Positions 43,609 to 52,830 of a stretch of 64,000 nucleotides of DNA are shown here, piece by piece; the stretch's first letter is position 1, and every line of letters starts with the position of its first letter. The notes beneath the pieces are model-generated. The model was not told where the DNA came from, made no database searches, and was given only the letters and a program-made list of their open reading frames with translations. The stretch is from Corynebacterium parakroppenstedtii (GTDB lineage Bacteria; Actinomycetota; Actinomycetes; Mycobacteriales; Mycobacteriaceae): positions 1,426,001 to 1,490,000 of the forward strand of contig NZ_JAGSOA010000001.1 of the NCBI RefSeq assembly GCF_019754935.1, given 5' to 3'. A program made the translations under genes and the position numbers.

Positions 43609-43972
43609 ACCCTAGTAAAACCACATGCGCTCCGTAATAATCAACCGCATAGGAACCGCAAACCTGCCGCATGTCCACCGCATCGGATTCGCATCGGGGA
43701 TCACAAATCCCCCGCGTAGGAATCAGTTACGCAGAAGACAGAGGGTGCATATGCCGGAATGTGATCAATTGCTCCCGAACGTGATCGAAGATAGGCATGA
43801 TGCCTGTTTCGGGTGTATACCGCCCCCGGAACGGGGTACCGTCCTCACATAAAGACAGCAACGCACCGTCGCAAACCTGAATATTTATGACGAGAAAGGA
43901 CGCGACGCCCCCCTCCAAGTTGGGTTAATCACTGTTCAAGTCCAAGAGTGCGGTAAGTCACGACGGTGAGCT
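43609..43972. other. Intergenic region before the transcarboxylase operon
   Basis: A 360-base divergent promoter region. It contains TGTGATCAATTGCTCC at 43759 (half of a cAMP-receptor/GlxR-type site) and CCCCGGAACGGGG at 43826. A 75-codon plus-strand frame here has no family features. Confidence 0.35.
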
Positions 43973-45508
43973 GTGGTGCAACAGCCAACAAATCGACTTA
44001 ACGTAGTGGCCATGACCACGCGAAAAATTGGAGTGACCGAACTGGCTCTGCGTGATGCTCACCAGAGTCTCATGGCAACACGCATGGCCCTCGAAGACAT
44101 GGTCGATGCCTGTGAGGATATAGATAAAGCCGGGTACTGGAGCGTGGAATGCTGGGGTGGCGCAACGTTCGACGCCTGCATCCGCTTCCTGAACGAAGAC
44201 CCGTGGGAGAGACTTCGCACATTCCGCAAGCTCATGCCCAACTCACGCCTTCAGATGCTGCTTCGTGGCCAGAACCTTCTGGGATACCGTCACTACGAGG
44301 ACGGCGTCGTCGATAAGTTTGTTGAAAAATCGGCTGAAAACGGCATGGACGTCTTCAGAGTTTTCGACGCGCTCAACGACCCCCGCAACCTTGAGCATGC
44401 CATGCAGGCTGTAAAGAAAGTGGGCAAGCACGCGCAGGGCACCATCTGCTACACGGTGTCCCCGCTGCATGATGTGCAGGGATACATTGACCTAGCAGGG
44501 CGTTTGCTGGACATGGGCGCGGATTCGATCGCGCTCAAAGACATGGCAGCGCTGCTCAAACCGCAGCCCGCGTACGACATCATCCGTGGCATCAAGGACA
44601 CCTACGGCGAAGATACGCAGATCAACGTCCACTGCCACTCCACCACCGGCGTCACGATGGTCACCCTCATGAAGGCCATTGAAGCCGGTGCGGATGTCGT
44701 CGACACCGCCATTTCCTCCATGTCCCTCGGCCCAGGGCATAACCCCACCGAGTCTCTCGTCGAAATGCTCGAAGGAACCGACTACGAGACCGGGCTCGAC
44801 ATGGATCGGCTCATTAACATCCGCGACCACTTCAAGACAGTGCGCCCGAAGTACGCGGAATTCGAGTCGAAAACACTGGTCAACACCAATATTTTTCAAT
44901 CGCAGATTCCGGGCGGAATGCTCTCCAACATGGAATCGCAGCTCAAAGCCCAGGGCGCGGGCGACCGTATCGACGAGGTGATGAAAGAAGTCCCCGTTGT
45001 TCGGAAGGCTGCCGGATACCCGCCGTTGGTGACGCCATCGTCACAGATCGTCGGCACTCAGGCCGTGTTCAACGTGCTGATGGGCCGCTACAAAGTACTC
45101 ACGGCTGAATTCGCCGACCTCCTCCTCGGATACTACGGCGAAGCCCCAGGTGAGAGGGGTAAAGACCTCATCGAACAAGCCAAGAAGCAGACCGGCAAAG
45201 AGCCCATCACCGAGCGCCCCGCTGACCTCCTTGAGCCCGAATGGGACAACCTCGTTGAGGAAGCTGACAAACTCGACGGCACCGACGGGTCCGACGAAGA
45301 CGTCCTCACAAACGCCCTGTTCCCGCAGGTCGCGCCGGGATTCTTCAAGGCTCGCCCCGATGGCCCCAAGAACGTTGGCAAGACTAAGGAGCAGCTCGAG
45401 CGCGAAGAGGCGAAGGCCTCTGGCGACGCCACTGCCATCCGCGAACCGATTACGTACAAAGTCACCACAGGCGGCCGTAGCCACACTGTCTCCGTGGAAC
45501 CCGCATAA
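43973..45508 (+). CDS. Methylmalonyl-CoA:pyruvate transcarboxylase, 5S subunit
   Basis: A protein of 511 residues, nearly colinear with the propionibacterial 5S subunit: RDAHQSLMATRMALEDM, GYWSVECWGGATFDACIRFL, RGQNLLGYRHY, DSIALKDMAA, HCHSTTG, SMSLGPGHNPTE. The metal ligands (Asp in RDAH, HCH) and the carbamylated-Lys motif (LKDMA) are present. It transfers carboxyl from biotin on the 1.3S subunit to pyruvate, making oxaloacetate. The GTG at 43973 gives an N terminus of family length; ATG 44012 is an alternative. First gene of a four-gene operon. Confidence 0.92.
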   Translation: MVQQPTNRLNVVAMTTRKIGVTELALRDAHQSLMATRMALEDMVDACEDIDKAGYWSVECWGGATFDACIRFLNEDPWERLRTFRKLMPNSRLQMLLRGQNLLGYRHYEDGVVDKFVEKSAENGMDVFRVFDALNDPRNLEHAMQAVKKVGKHAQGTICYTVSPLHDVQGYIDLAGRLLDMGADSIALKDMAALLKPQPAYDIIRGIKDTYGEDTQINVHCHSTTGVTMVTLMKAIEAGADVVDTAISSMSLGPGHNPTESLVEMLEGTDYETGLDMDRLINIRDHFKTVRPKYAEFESKTLVNTNIFQSQIPGGMLSNMESQLKAQGAGDRIDEVMKEVPVVRKAAGYPPLVTPSSQIVGTQAVFNVLMGRYKVLTAEFADLLLGYYGEAPGERGKDLIEQAKKQTGKEPITERPADLLEPEWDNLVEEADKLDGTDGSDEDVLTNALFPQVAPGFFKARPDGPKNVGKTKEQLEREEAKASGDATAIREPITYKVTTGGRSHTVSVEPA

Positions 45509-45551
45509 ACCAGTTGATCACCGCGAAAGACAGCAGAAACGGAGCAAATAA

Positions 45552-47135
45552 ATGAGTGAGCAACCTCACGATCCCAGCATGCCTGAGCGCCTCGAACAGC
45601 TGGAAGAAGAAAAGAACCGCATTCGCCTCGGCGGTGGACAGGCACGCCTGGACAAGCAACACGACCGCGGCAAGATGACCGCCCGCGAGCGCATCACCAA
45701 GCTTGTCGACGAAGACACGTTCCAGGAAACCGGAATGTTCGCCAAGCACCGGACCACGCACTTCGGTATGGACAAAGCCGACGCCCCCGCCGACGGCGTC
45801 GTCACCGGATCTGGCGCGGTCTACGGACGGCCAGTGCACATCGCATCCCAGGACTTTAGCGTCATGGGTGGGTCCGCTGGCGAAATGCAATCCAACAAAG
45901 TGGTCGCCATGATGAAGGCCTCCGCGACTACCGGCACGCCGTTCGTCTTCATCAACGACTCCGGCGGAGCGCGAGTGCAGGAAGGCATTGATTCTCTCTC
46001 CGGATACGGCCGCGTGTTTTATAACAACGTGCTGCTCTCCGGGCTTGTACCGCAGGTCTCCATCATCGCCGGCCCGTGTGCTGGTGGTGCTGCCTACTCG
46101 CCGGCACTAACGGACTTCATCATCCAGACCCGCAAGGCCAACATGTTCATCACCGGCCCCAAGGTCATCGAGTCCGTGACGGGCGAAAAAGTCACTGCTG
46201 AAGAACTCGGTGGTGCCGATGCCCATATGAGCACATCAGGCAACATTCACTTCGTCGCCGACGATGACGAGCAAGCCATCCTGATCGCGCAGAAGCTCCT
46301 GAGCTTCCTGCCGCAAAACAACACTGAAGAGCCACCCATCGTTGATCCGGACGAGGTTGTCGAGCCCGACGAATCTCTTCGCGATATCGTCCCCGTCGAC
46401 GGCCGTAAGGGATACGACGTTCGCGATATCATCCGCAAGATCGTCGACTACGGCGATTTTCTCGAGGTCCAGGCCGGATACGCCCAAAACCTTGTTGTCG
46501 GATTTGCCCGCGTTGTCGGCCGGACAGTCGGTATCGTCGCTAATCAGTCGCAAGTGATGTCTGGTGTTCTGGATATCAACTCGTCGGACAAAGGAGCGAG
46601 CTTCGTTCGCTTCTGCGACTCCTTCAACATTCCGCTGCTCACCCTCGTGGACGTCCCCGGCTTCATGCCAGGTGTTGCACAAGAGCATGGCGGAATCATT
46701 CGCCACGGTGCGAAGATGCTGTTCGCTTACTCGGCGGCCACCGTGCCGAAGCTGACTGTGGTCCTCCGCAAATCTTATGGCGGATCGTACCTGGCTATGT
46801 GCTCCAAGGACCTGGGCGCGGACCGCGTCTGGGCATGGCCCACCGCGGAAATTGCGGTCATGGGTGCCGACGGGGCAGTGAACGTCGTCTTCCGCAAGGA
46901 AATCAAGAAAGCCCAGGAAGAGGGTGGCGACGAAGCCGCAGCAGCTAAGAAGGCCGAACTAGTCCAGCTCTACAAAGACACCTTCTCGACGCCGTACATG
47001 GCGGCGTCCCGAGGCCTCGTCGATGACATCATCGATCCCGCGGACACCCGTCGTGAAGTTGCCCTGGCCTTGGAGCTGTTGACCAACAAGCGTGAGAACC
47101 GGCCGTCCAAGAAGCACGGCCTGGCCCCCAACTGA
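45552..47135 (+). CDS. Methylmalonyl-CoA transcarboxylase, 12S subunit
   Basis: A 527-residue carboxyltransferase of the crotonase-fold family: GGGQARLDKQHDRGKMTARERI, SQDFSVMGGSAGEMQ, NDSGGARVQEGIDSL, GPCAGGAAYSPALTDF, VDVPGFMPGVAQEHGG and MGADGAVNVVFRKEI. It moves carboxyl between methylmalonyl-CoA and biotin on 1.3S. PccB or decarboxylase-alpha proteins are similar, but the 5S and 1.3S genes on either side, without a decarboxylase membrane subunit, identify the transcarboxylase. Confidence 0.92.
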   Translation: MSEQPHDPSMPERLEQLEEEKNRIRLGGGQARLDKQHDRGKMTARERITKLVDEDTFQETGMFAKHRTTHFGMDKADAPADGVVTGSGAVYGRPVHIASQDFSVMGGSAGEMQSNKVVAMMKASATTGTPFVFINDSGGARVQEGIDSLSGYGRVFYNNVLLSGLVPQVSIIAGPCAGGAAYSPALTDFIIQTRKANMFITGPKVIESVTGEKVTAEELGGADAHMSTSGNIHFVADDDEQAILIAQKLLSFLPQNNTEEPPIVDPDEVVEPDESLRDIVPVDGRKGYDVRDIIRKIVDYGDFLEVQAGYAQNLVVGFARVVGRTVGIVANQSQVMSGVLDINSSDKGASFVRFCDSFNIPLLTLVDVPGFMPGVAQEHGGIIRHGAKMLFAYSAATVPKLTVVLRKSYGGSYLAMCSKDLGADRVWAWPTAEIAVMGADGAVNVVFRKEIKKAQEEGGDEAAAAKKAELVQLYKDTFSTPYMAASRGLVDDIIDPADTRREVALALELLTNKRENRPSKKHGLAPN

Positions 47136-47145
47136 TCGGAGAAGC

Positions 47146-47433
47146 ATGAATACAGACAATGCATCCTCTGCTGAACTCAGTCAGTTGTTGGCTCGCCTGT
47201 CCAACCAGCTGGAGAAGCTCTCCCGCAACGTCACCAAGCTGGAAAACGAAGTTGCGGCACTGAAGCAACGCTCTGACGAGGAAATTCCTGAAGATGTCTT
47301 GATTGCGATCAGTGCGGCCGTATCCGCCTACATGGGTAACCGCGGAACCGTGCGCGCAGTTCACTTCTTGCGCCATCGCAGCTGGTCGCAGCAAGGTCGG
47401 CAGGCAGTTCAGCACAAGGCGAAATGGCAATAA
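47146..47433 (+). CDS. Small transcarboxylase-operon protein (coiled coil)
   Basis: A 95-residue protein: an N-terminal coiled coil (SQLLARLSNQLEKLSRNVTKL, residues about 10-42), then PEDVLIAISAAVSAYMG and a basic tail with Trp. ATG 47146 with GGAGAAGC upstream is clear. The ISAAVSAYMG pattern resembles the C-terminal segments of small delta/epsilon subunits of methylmalonyl-CoA decarboxylases. It is likely an assembly or stability subunit; inferred from position and the short motif. Confidence 0.6.
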   Translation: MNTDNASSAELSQLLARLSNQLEKLSRNVTKLENEVAALKQRSDEEIPEDVLIAISAAVSAYMGNRGTVRAVHFLRHRSWSQQGRQAVQHKAKWQ

Positions 47434-47460
47434 GCCACGAATAGAAGGAACCCGAAAAGA

Positions 47461-47832
47461 ATGAAACTGACAGTTACCGTCAACGGCGTCCCCTATTCCG
47501 TGGACGTAGAAGTTGAACATGAAGAACGCCCCACACTCGGCACCATCATCACTGGTGGCAATAGCAACGGGCCAACCCCCACCGCGCCGACGACGTCATC
47601 TGTCCAGGGTGTTAGCGCCAATTCCGTCACGGCGCCCCTGGCCGGCTCCGTCAGCAAAGTGCTTGTTGAGGAAGGCCAAGCCATTACGGCCGGCGAAGTG
47701 ATCGTCGTCCTCGAAGCCATGAAGATGGAAACCGAAATTACAGCCCCTAACGACGGCACCGTTACCGCACTTCACGTGCAACCCGGCGACGCCGTCCAGG
47801 GTGGACAATCTCTGCTGGAGATCGGGGAATAA
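47461..47832 (+). CDS. Transcarboxylase 1.3S subunit, biotin carboxyl carrier protein
   Basis: A 123-residue carrier: [18 protein letters not shown] start, a Gly/Thr/Pro-rich linker at about 30-50, then the biotinyl domain with EAMKMET, Lys88 being biotinylated. The length and arrangement match the 1.3S subunit of propionibacterial transcarboxylase. It shuttles carboxyl between the 12S and 5S subunits. Last gene of the operon. Confidence 0.94.
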   Translation: MKLTVTVNGVPYSVDVEVEHEERPTLGTIITGGNSNGPTPTAPTTSSVQGVSANSVTAPLAGSVSKVLVEEGQAITAGEVIVVLEAMKMETEITAPNDGTVTALHVQPGDAVQGGQSLLEIGE

Positions 47833-48156
47833 AACCTACATCTCGGCAGACGCTGCTGTCCCGGTCGCCTCCGGTTGCCGGAACGGTGCGCCACCTGCTT
47901 AGGTACCGAAATGGTCACAAGTTCGTAGGAAATGTCTGGCAACCACCAGTGGTGCGAAATCCGTAGTAAAGTGTCATGGTGTTAGGCGATGTGCACACGA
48001 GCGTGCCATCACCGCCGCCCGCCTGCGGGAGTTATCCACGCAGACAACTGGCGACGGTGGCCACGTCGCGATATCACAACCCCGTTCTTATGAGCGTGGG
48101 TACCCGACATGGATGCCGCTCGTTGCGTCGCAAAGCTAGAACAGAAGGAGAAGCCT
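47833..48156. other. Intergenic region before csbD
   Basis: A 320-base gap without a convincing gene. TAGTAAAGT at 47962-47970 could serve as a -10 region for the csbD-like gene. Confidence 0.35.
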
Positions 48157-48348
48157 ATGGGTATTTCTGACGACATTAAGAACAAGGCAGACGAAGCTGG
48201 CGGAAAGGCCAAAGAAGCTGCCGGTGACGTTACTGACAACAAAGACCTCAAGGCTGAAGGCAAAGGCGATCAGGCCGAGTCCAAGATCAAGCAGGGCATC
48301 GAGGACCTGAAAGACAAGGCCTCCGAGTTCCTCAACAAAGACAAGTAA
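48157..48348 (+). CDS. CsbD-family stress protein
   Basis: A 63-residue, highly charged protein typical of the CsbD family (SDDIKNKADEAGGKAKEAAGD, QAESKIKQGIEDLKDK). ATG 48157 has AAGGAG upstream; the longer frame from 48109 is not needed. Such proteins are induced by general stress regulators; their molecular role is unknown. A strong terminator follows. Confidence 0.85.
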   Translation: MGISDDIKNKADEAGGKAKEAAGDVTDNKDLKAEGKGDQAESKIKQGIEDLKDKASEFLNKDK

Positions 48349-48387
48349 GTCGGGGACTTACCCTTTGAGGTCCTAACCGATTTCAGA

Positions 48388-48428
48388 GCCGGGTTATGAG
48401 CGCAGACGCGCTGGTAACCCGGTTTTTT
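48388..48428 (+). terminator. Intrinsic terminator after csbD
   Basis: GCCGGGTTA / TAACCCGG stem, then TTTTTT. Confidence 0.88.
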
Positions 48429-48450
48429 AATACCCGCTATCGTTGTCCCC

Positions 48451-49104
48451 ATGAACCACCGGAGCACATCCACGCCTGCCGAATACAGCGACGGCCCCAC
48501 TGGACGTCGCGAAGACCCGGCCGACCGGGACTATCGGACACAACGTTTCCCCACACCATTCGGCGATATCGACGTCACCATCAATGACCACGCCATCGTG
48601 GCAGCGCACTACATCATGCATCCGGGAACCACAGATCCCGATGTCACTGGTCCCGACGTCACTGATTCCGCTGCCACGTCGGACATGAGTGAAGCCCAAC
48701 GTCGCCTTTTTACACAGATCGGTGAGGAGCTCGACGAGTACTTCAGCGGAACAGGGAAGGCTTTTACCCTCCCGCTCGACGTCGAGGATGATTCCACCGA
48801 GTTCACGAAGTCCGTGCGCGAAGAGATGGCCCAGATTTCGCCCGGTGACGTGCTCACATACGGTGAGTTGGCAGAAGCCGCTGGCCGGCCGCGAGCAGCG
48901 CGCGCAGTCGGATCAGTATGCAGAACAAACCCCATTCAGCTCTTCATTCCCTGCCACCGGGTCGTCGCAACTGGGGGTTCTCTCGGCGGGTACATGGGAG
49001 GGGCTCGCGGGCTCGTCCTCAAACAACAGCTACTCGACAGGGAAGGCGTCCCCTTTACTGCCAATGGGAAGGTCGACTTCCAGGAACTCGGTCGTCGGCA
49101 ATAA
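48451..49104 (+). CDS. ogt: Methylated-DNA--protein-cysteine methyltransferase
   Basis: A 217-residue protein: the C-terminal Ada/Ogt domain has GDVLTYGELAEAAGRPRAARAVG and FIPCHRVVATGGSLGGYMGG, where the PCHR Cys accepts alkyl groups from O6-alkylguanine. The N-terminal 70 residues carry a short acidic insertion (DVTGPDVTDSAATSD). The ATG at 48451 lies 23 bases after a terminator, with no Shine-Dalgarno, so the mRNA may be nearly leaderless. Confidence 0.9.
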   Translation: MNHRSTSTPAEYSDGPTGRREDPADRDYRTQRFPTPFGDIDVTINDHAIVAAHYIMHPGTTDPDVTGPDVTDSAATSDMSEAQRRLFTQIGEELDEYFSGTGKAFTLPLDVEDDSTEFTKSVREEMAQISPGDVLTYGELAEAAGRPRAARAVGSVCRTNPIQLFIPCHRVVATGGSLGGYMGGARGLVLKQQLLDREGVPFTANGKVDFQELGRRQ

Positions 49105-49188
49105 ACGCAGTTTCACTGACCAATCATAGGTACGCGCCAACGACTGGTAGTCTCACAAGGAAATCACAGGGTATTAGGGGACAATTCT

Positions 49189-52100
49189 ATGGCTACAGGT
49201 TCAGGGCGGGTGCAAGATAAGACTGTGTTCGCCACGTTTATCAAAAGATTCCCGCCGTTTTTTGGTACCTTGCTCGCTGTGTATTCCTTCATCGCGCTTC
49301 TGTTCAGCGCGGTCAGGCCGGTCCGGCATCAGCTGCAGAGCATCCGGGAATTCTTCGACTACGTGATCCTCCCCATGCCAGAGGTGTCAATATCATGGGC
49401 CCTTGCCCTGGGCCTGCTGGCAGGAGCGATTCTCGCCCGCAAACGCCTGGCCTGGTGGGTCAGCGTAATTCTCCTCGTGATCCTGAACATCGAGAACATC
49501 CTGCTCTTCGTGCTGGGGGTCAACGGCTACGACACCGGCAGCACGGTCACGACGGTTGAGCTCAACGTGGGATTCATCGTCCAGGCAGTCATGTTGATCG
49601 GCCTTCTGGCTACTCGCTCCGCCTTCCCGGCGCGGACACGGCACGCGGCCATCAGAAAAGCCCTCGCGGTCTATGTCATCGGGGAAGGCCTGGTCACCGC
49701 CAGTGGTTGGTTACTCGTCGAACTTTTCCCGCACACTCTGTCCCGCGGTAATCGTTTGCAATGGGTTCTCAACAAGTCCTTTGCCTTCTCGTTGGTCGAT
49801 CAAAAGTTCTTCGGGGGCCACCCGGAATGGATCGTGTCATTTGTCATCACCCTGGCCAGCGCGATCGTGTTCCTCCTGTCCGTGTGGACCCTTTTCCGCA
49901 GCCAGCGCGACAATAATGCACTTACTCCCGACGACGAGACAGCCATTCGCGCCATGATCGCCCGGTGGGGAGAGGACGATTCCCTGGCATACTTCGCGAC
50001 GCGCCGCGACAAATCGGTCATTTATTCTCCCGACGGGCGGGCAGCGGTCACGTACCGCGTCGAACTGGGTGTATGTATTGCGTCGGGAGATCCCATCGGC
50101 AACCCCGCTGCCTGGGATCAAGCCGTGGACGCGTGGCTGCACCAGGCGGTGATGTACGGGTGGACCCCGGCGGTGATGGGGGCATCCGATCGGGGCGCAC
50201 ACTGTTATTCATCCCACGGACTACAAACCCTCCGATTGGGCGACGAAGCCATCATCTACACCGATAGCTTTTCACTGAGTCAACCCGAATTTAAGGCAGT
50301 GCGTCAGGCCGTCGCCCGGGCTCGGCGAGCAGGCGTGACCGTGCGGATCCGTCGCCACGGTGAACTTACCGATGAAGAGATGGCCAGCGTCCAGCGCGAT
50401 GCCGACGCATGGCGCGACACCAACAACGAGCGCGGCTTCTCTATGGCACTCTCGCGCCTGGGGGATCCGGCCGATTCCAATAACCTCCTGGTCGAAGCCA
50501 TCCAAGACGCCCACCATTCACCAACCGGCGTGGCCCGACGCGTCGGCGAACTCTCCTTCTCCCCGTGGGGGCGCACCGGAGTGTCGCTGGACCTCATGCG
50601 TCGGTCACCCGACTCACCCAATGGCACCGTGGAAATCATGGTGTCGGAGCTCTGCAACGCCGGATTAAACGTCGGAGTCACACGAATCTCGCTGAACTTC
50701 GCCATGTTCCGCCAGGTCTTTGCGACGGCCCACGAACTCGGCACCGGCCCCGTCATGCGCCTGTGGAGGAGCCTCCTGGTCTTCCTGTCGCGATGGTGGC
50801 AGATGGAAGCGCTCTACCGATCCAACGAAAAATACAACCCCACCTGGGCACCCCGGTACATCTGCTTCAAAGATAACCGCGCCATCGCCCGCGTCGGACT
50901 GGTGTCCGGCATCGTTGAAGGGTTCGTGCCCGCGCCCCTGTCGCGTCGTAAACCCCCACTGACCCCCGTCGGATCCGTGAAACGAGAAGGCGCCGCCGAA
51001 GCACTCGAGCTCGCACCCCGCCTCATGGAGGAGGCCCGCGCCGGGCGCGCAGTGCACCACCGTCGCTCGGAACAAGTCAAAGTGCGCCTGGAAAAAGCAC
51101 AGCGTTTGCGCGATGAAGGGGTGAGCCCGTGGCCCACTGCCATCCGGCCGACGCATACTTGTGCGCAGATTGCCGGCATGGATGATGGTGTTGCCGCCTC
51201 CATTTCCGGCCGTATTATCGCCCGGCGCGACTTCGGTGGCGTCATGTTTCTCCAGCTCCATGACTGGTCGGGCGACACACAGGTAATCGTCGAACAAGCT
51301 CGGTGCAGCGATTATGAGGCCTGGCGCAAGGATCTTGACCTTGCCGACATTATCCGCGTTGAGGGCGAAAAGGGTGTCTCGCGGAAGGACGAGCCGTCGC
51401 TTCTGGCCGACCGTATCCGGTTTGAAGCGAAATCCCTGCACCCGTTGCCCAACAAAACTGATGGGCTCACCGACCCTGAAGCGCGGGTGCGGTCCCGGCA
51501 CATCGACCTGACCGTGAATGCTGAGTCGCGCCGGGCGTTGACGGCGAGGTCCGCGGTGCTGCACTCGATGCGGTGCGACCTGCACAGTTCGGGGTATTTG
51601 GAGGCGGAAACTCCCATTTTGCAACCTATTCATGGTGGCGCGAATGCACGGCCGTTTATTACGCACATCAACGCGTACAACATGAACTTGTATCTGCGTA
51701 TCGCCCCCGAGCTTTTCTTGAAGCGGCTCATGTGTGGCGGAGTCAATCGTGTCTTTGAGCTGGGCCGCGAGTTCCGCAACGAAGGCGTCGATGCCACGCA
51801 CAACCCGGAGTTCACATCATTGGAAGCGTACGACGCCCACGGTGACTACGAAACGATGATGACCCTGACCCATGAGCTCATTGTGAACGCGGCGACTGCG
51901 GTGCATGGGAAGCCCGTCGTGACGGCACCCGACGGCAGCATGGTCGACATTTCCGGCGAGTGGCCCGTGAAATCCGTGCTCGATGCTATTACCGAGGGCG
52001 CGCGGGCGGACGGAATCTGGGACGGCCCGGTTATTTCGGTGGATACGCCACGCGAAGAATTAGATGCCCTGATGGAACGGGCAGGCATGCCACTGCGCCC

Positions 52101-52527
52101 AGATGCGGACGACGGCACCATTATCGAAGAGCTCTACGACGAATTCGTGGAGTCGCGGACGAAGTTCCCCACGTTTTATAAGGACTTCCCGGTGTCCGTC
52201 TCCCCGTTGACGCGTCGGCACCGCAGTAAGCCGGGGTTGACGGAACGCTGGGACCTCGTGGCGTGGGGCGTCGAACTGGGTACCGCGTACTCGGAGCTGA
52301 CCGATCCTATTGATCAGCGTCAGCGGTTAGAGGAGCAATCGCTTCTTGCCGCCGGCGGGGATCCCGAAGCTATGGAGTTGGATGAGGAATTCCTTCGTGC
52401 TTTGGAATTTGGCATGCCCCCGACCGGTGGCCTGGGAATTGGCGTGGATCGTATCGTCATGTTGATTACGGGGTCGACGATCCGCCAGTCGCTGGCCTTC
52501 CCGCTTGTTAAGCCCGATAACAGCTGA
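49189..52527 (+). CDS. lysX: Bifunctional lysylphosphatidylglycerol synthase / lysine--tRNA ligase LysX
   Basis: A 1112-residue fusion. Residues 1-210 have six or more helices, and 235-600 is the MprF-type aminoacyl-phosphatidylglycerol synthase domain (YKPxS-like DUF2156 part; NEKYNPTWAPRYICFKD). Residues about 640-1110 are a class II lysyl-tRNA synthetase with an OB-fold anticodon domain, FELGREFRNEGVDATHNPEFT (motif 2) and GLGIGVDRIVMLITG (motif 3). It charges tRNA-Lys and transfers lysine to phosphatidylglycerol, protecting the membrane from cationic peptides. Whether a separate housekeeping lysS exists is not shown here. This fusion is an actinobacterial trait. Confidence 0.93.
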   Translation: MATGSGRVQDKTVFATFIKRFPPFFGTLLAVYSFIALLFSAVRPVRHQLQSIREFFDYVILPMPEVSISWALALGLLAGAILARKRLAWWVSVILLVILNIENILLFVLGVNGYDTGSTVTTVELNVGFIVQAVMLIGLLATRSAFPARTRHAAIRKALAVYVIGEGLVTASGWLLVELFPHTLSRGNRLQWVLNKSFAFSLVDQKFFGGHPEWIVSFVITLASAIVFLLSVWTLFRSQRDNNALTPDDETAIRAMIARWGEDDSLAYFATRRDKSVIYSPDGRAAVTYRVELGVCIASGDPIGNPAAWDQAVDAWLHQAVMYGWTPAVMGASDRGAHCYSSHGLQTLRLGDEAIIYTDSFSLSQPEFKAVRQAVARARRAGVTVRIRRHGELTDEEMASVQRDADAWRDTNNERGFSMALSRLGDPADSNNLLVEAIQDAHHSPTGVARRVGELSFSPWGRTGVSLDLMRRSPDSPNGTVEIMVSELCNAGLNVGVTRISLNFAMFRQVFATAHELGTGPVMRLWRSLLVFLSRWWQMEALYRSNEKYNPTWAPRYICFKDNRAIARVGLVSGIVEGFVPAPLSRRKPPLTPVGSVKREGAAEALELAPRLMEEARAGRAVHHRRSEQVKVRLEKAQRLRDEGVSPWPTAIRPTHTCAQIAGMDDGVAASISGRIIARRDFGGVMFLQLHDWSGDTQVIVEQARCSDYEAWRKDLDLADIIRVEGEKGVSRKDEPSLLADRIRFEAKSLHPLPNKTDGLTDPEARVRSRHIDLTVNAESRRALTARSAVLHSMRCDLHSSGYLEAETPILQPIHGGANARPFITHINAYNMNLYLRIAPELFLKRLMCGGVNRVFELGREFRNEGVDATHNPEFTSLEAYDAHGDYETMMTLTHELIVNAATAVHGKPVVTAPDGSMVDISGEWPVKSVLDAITEGARADGIWDGPVISVDTPREELDALMERAGMPLRPDADDGTIIEELYDEFVESRTKFPTFYKDFPVSVSPLTRRHRSKPGLTERWDLVAWGVELGTAYSELTDPIDQRQRLEEQSLLAAGGDPEAMELDEEFLRALEFGMPPTGGLGIGVDRIVMLITGSTIRQSLAFPLVKPDNS

Positions 52528-52830
52528 CATAACCACTACATCCATGAAACCTTTAGGAAACATTGCTGAAACATTCATGATGTAGAGGTAGTAGGGCAGA
52601 ACGTGGAGTTCACCACCCATGTGAGTCTCCTGCGATAAAGTACCAATTTACCCCTGAAATAAACCAGAATGCCCACGTCGTTTTAGCGGTGGGCCCGATC
52701 TCGTCACGGTTGACCCCGTGCGAGATCCATTGATCCTATTCACTGTGCACAACCCCGCACGTGGTAGATCTCACCGACAGACCACGGCTAACCAGGCTCG
52801 TTACAGCCATGTGAACGAAAAGGCGACCAG
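52528..52830. other. Intergenic region lysX-gltB
   Basis: About 300 bases, probably the gltBD promoter region. A small hairpin GCCCAC-N12-GTGGGC (52671-52694) could end lysX transcription, though it lacks a T-tract. No ORF of interest. Confidence 0.4.

Noticed and set aside
50665..51801. 378-codon minus-strand frame inside lysX
   Set aside because: Antisense to lysX, no family features.
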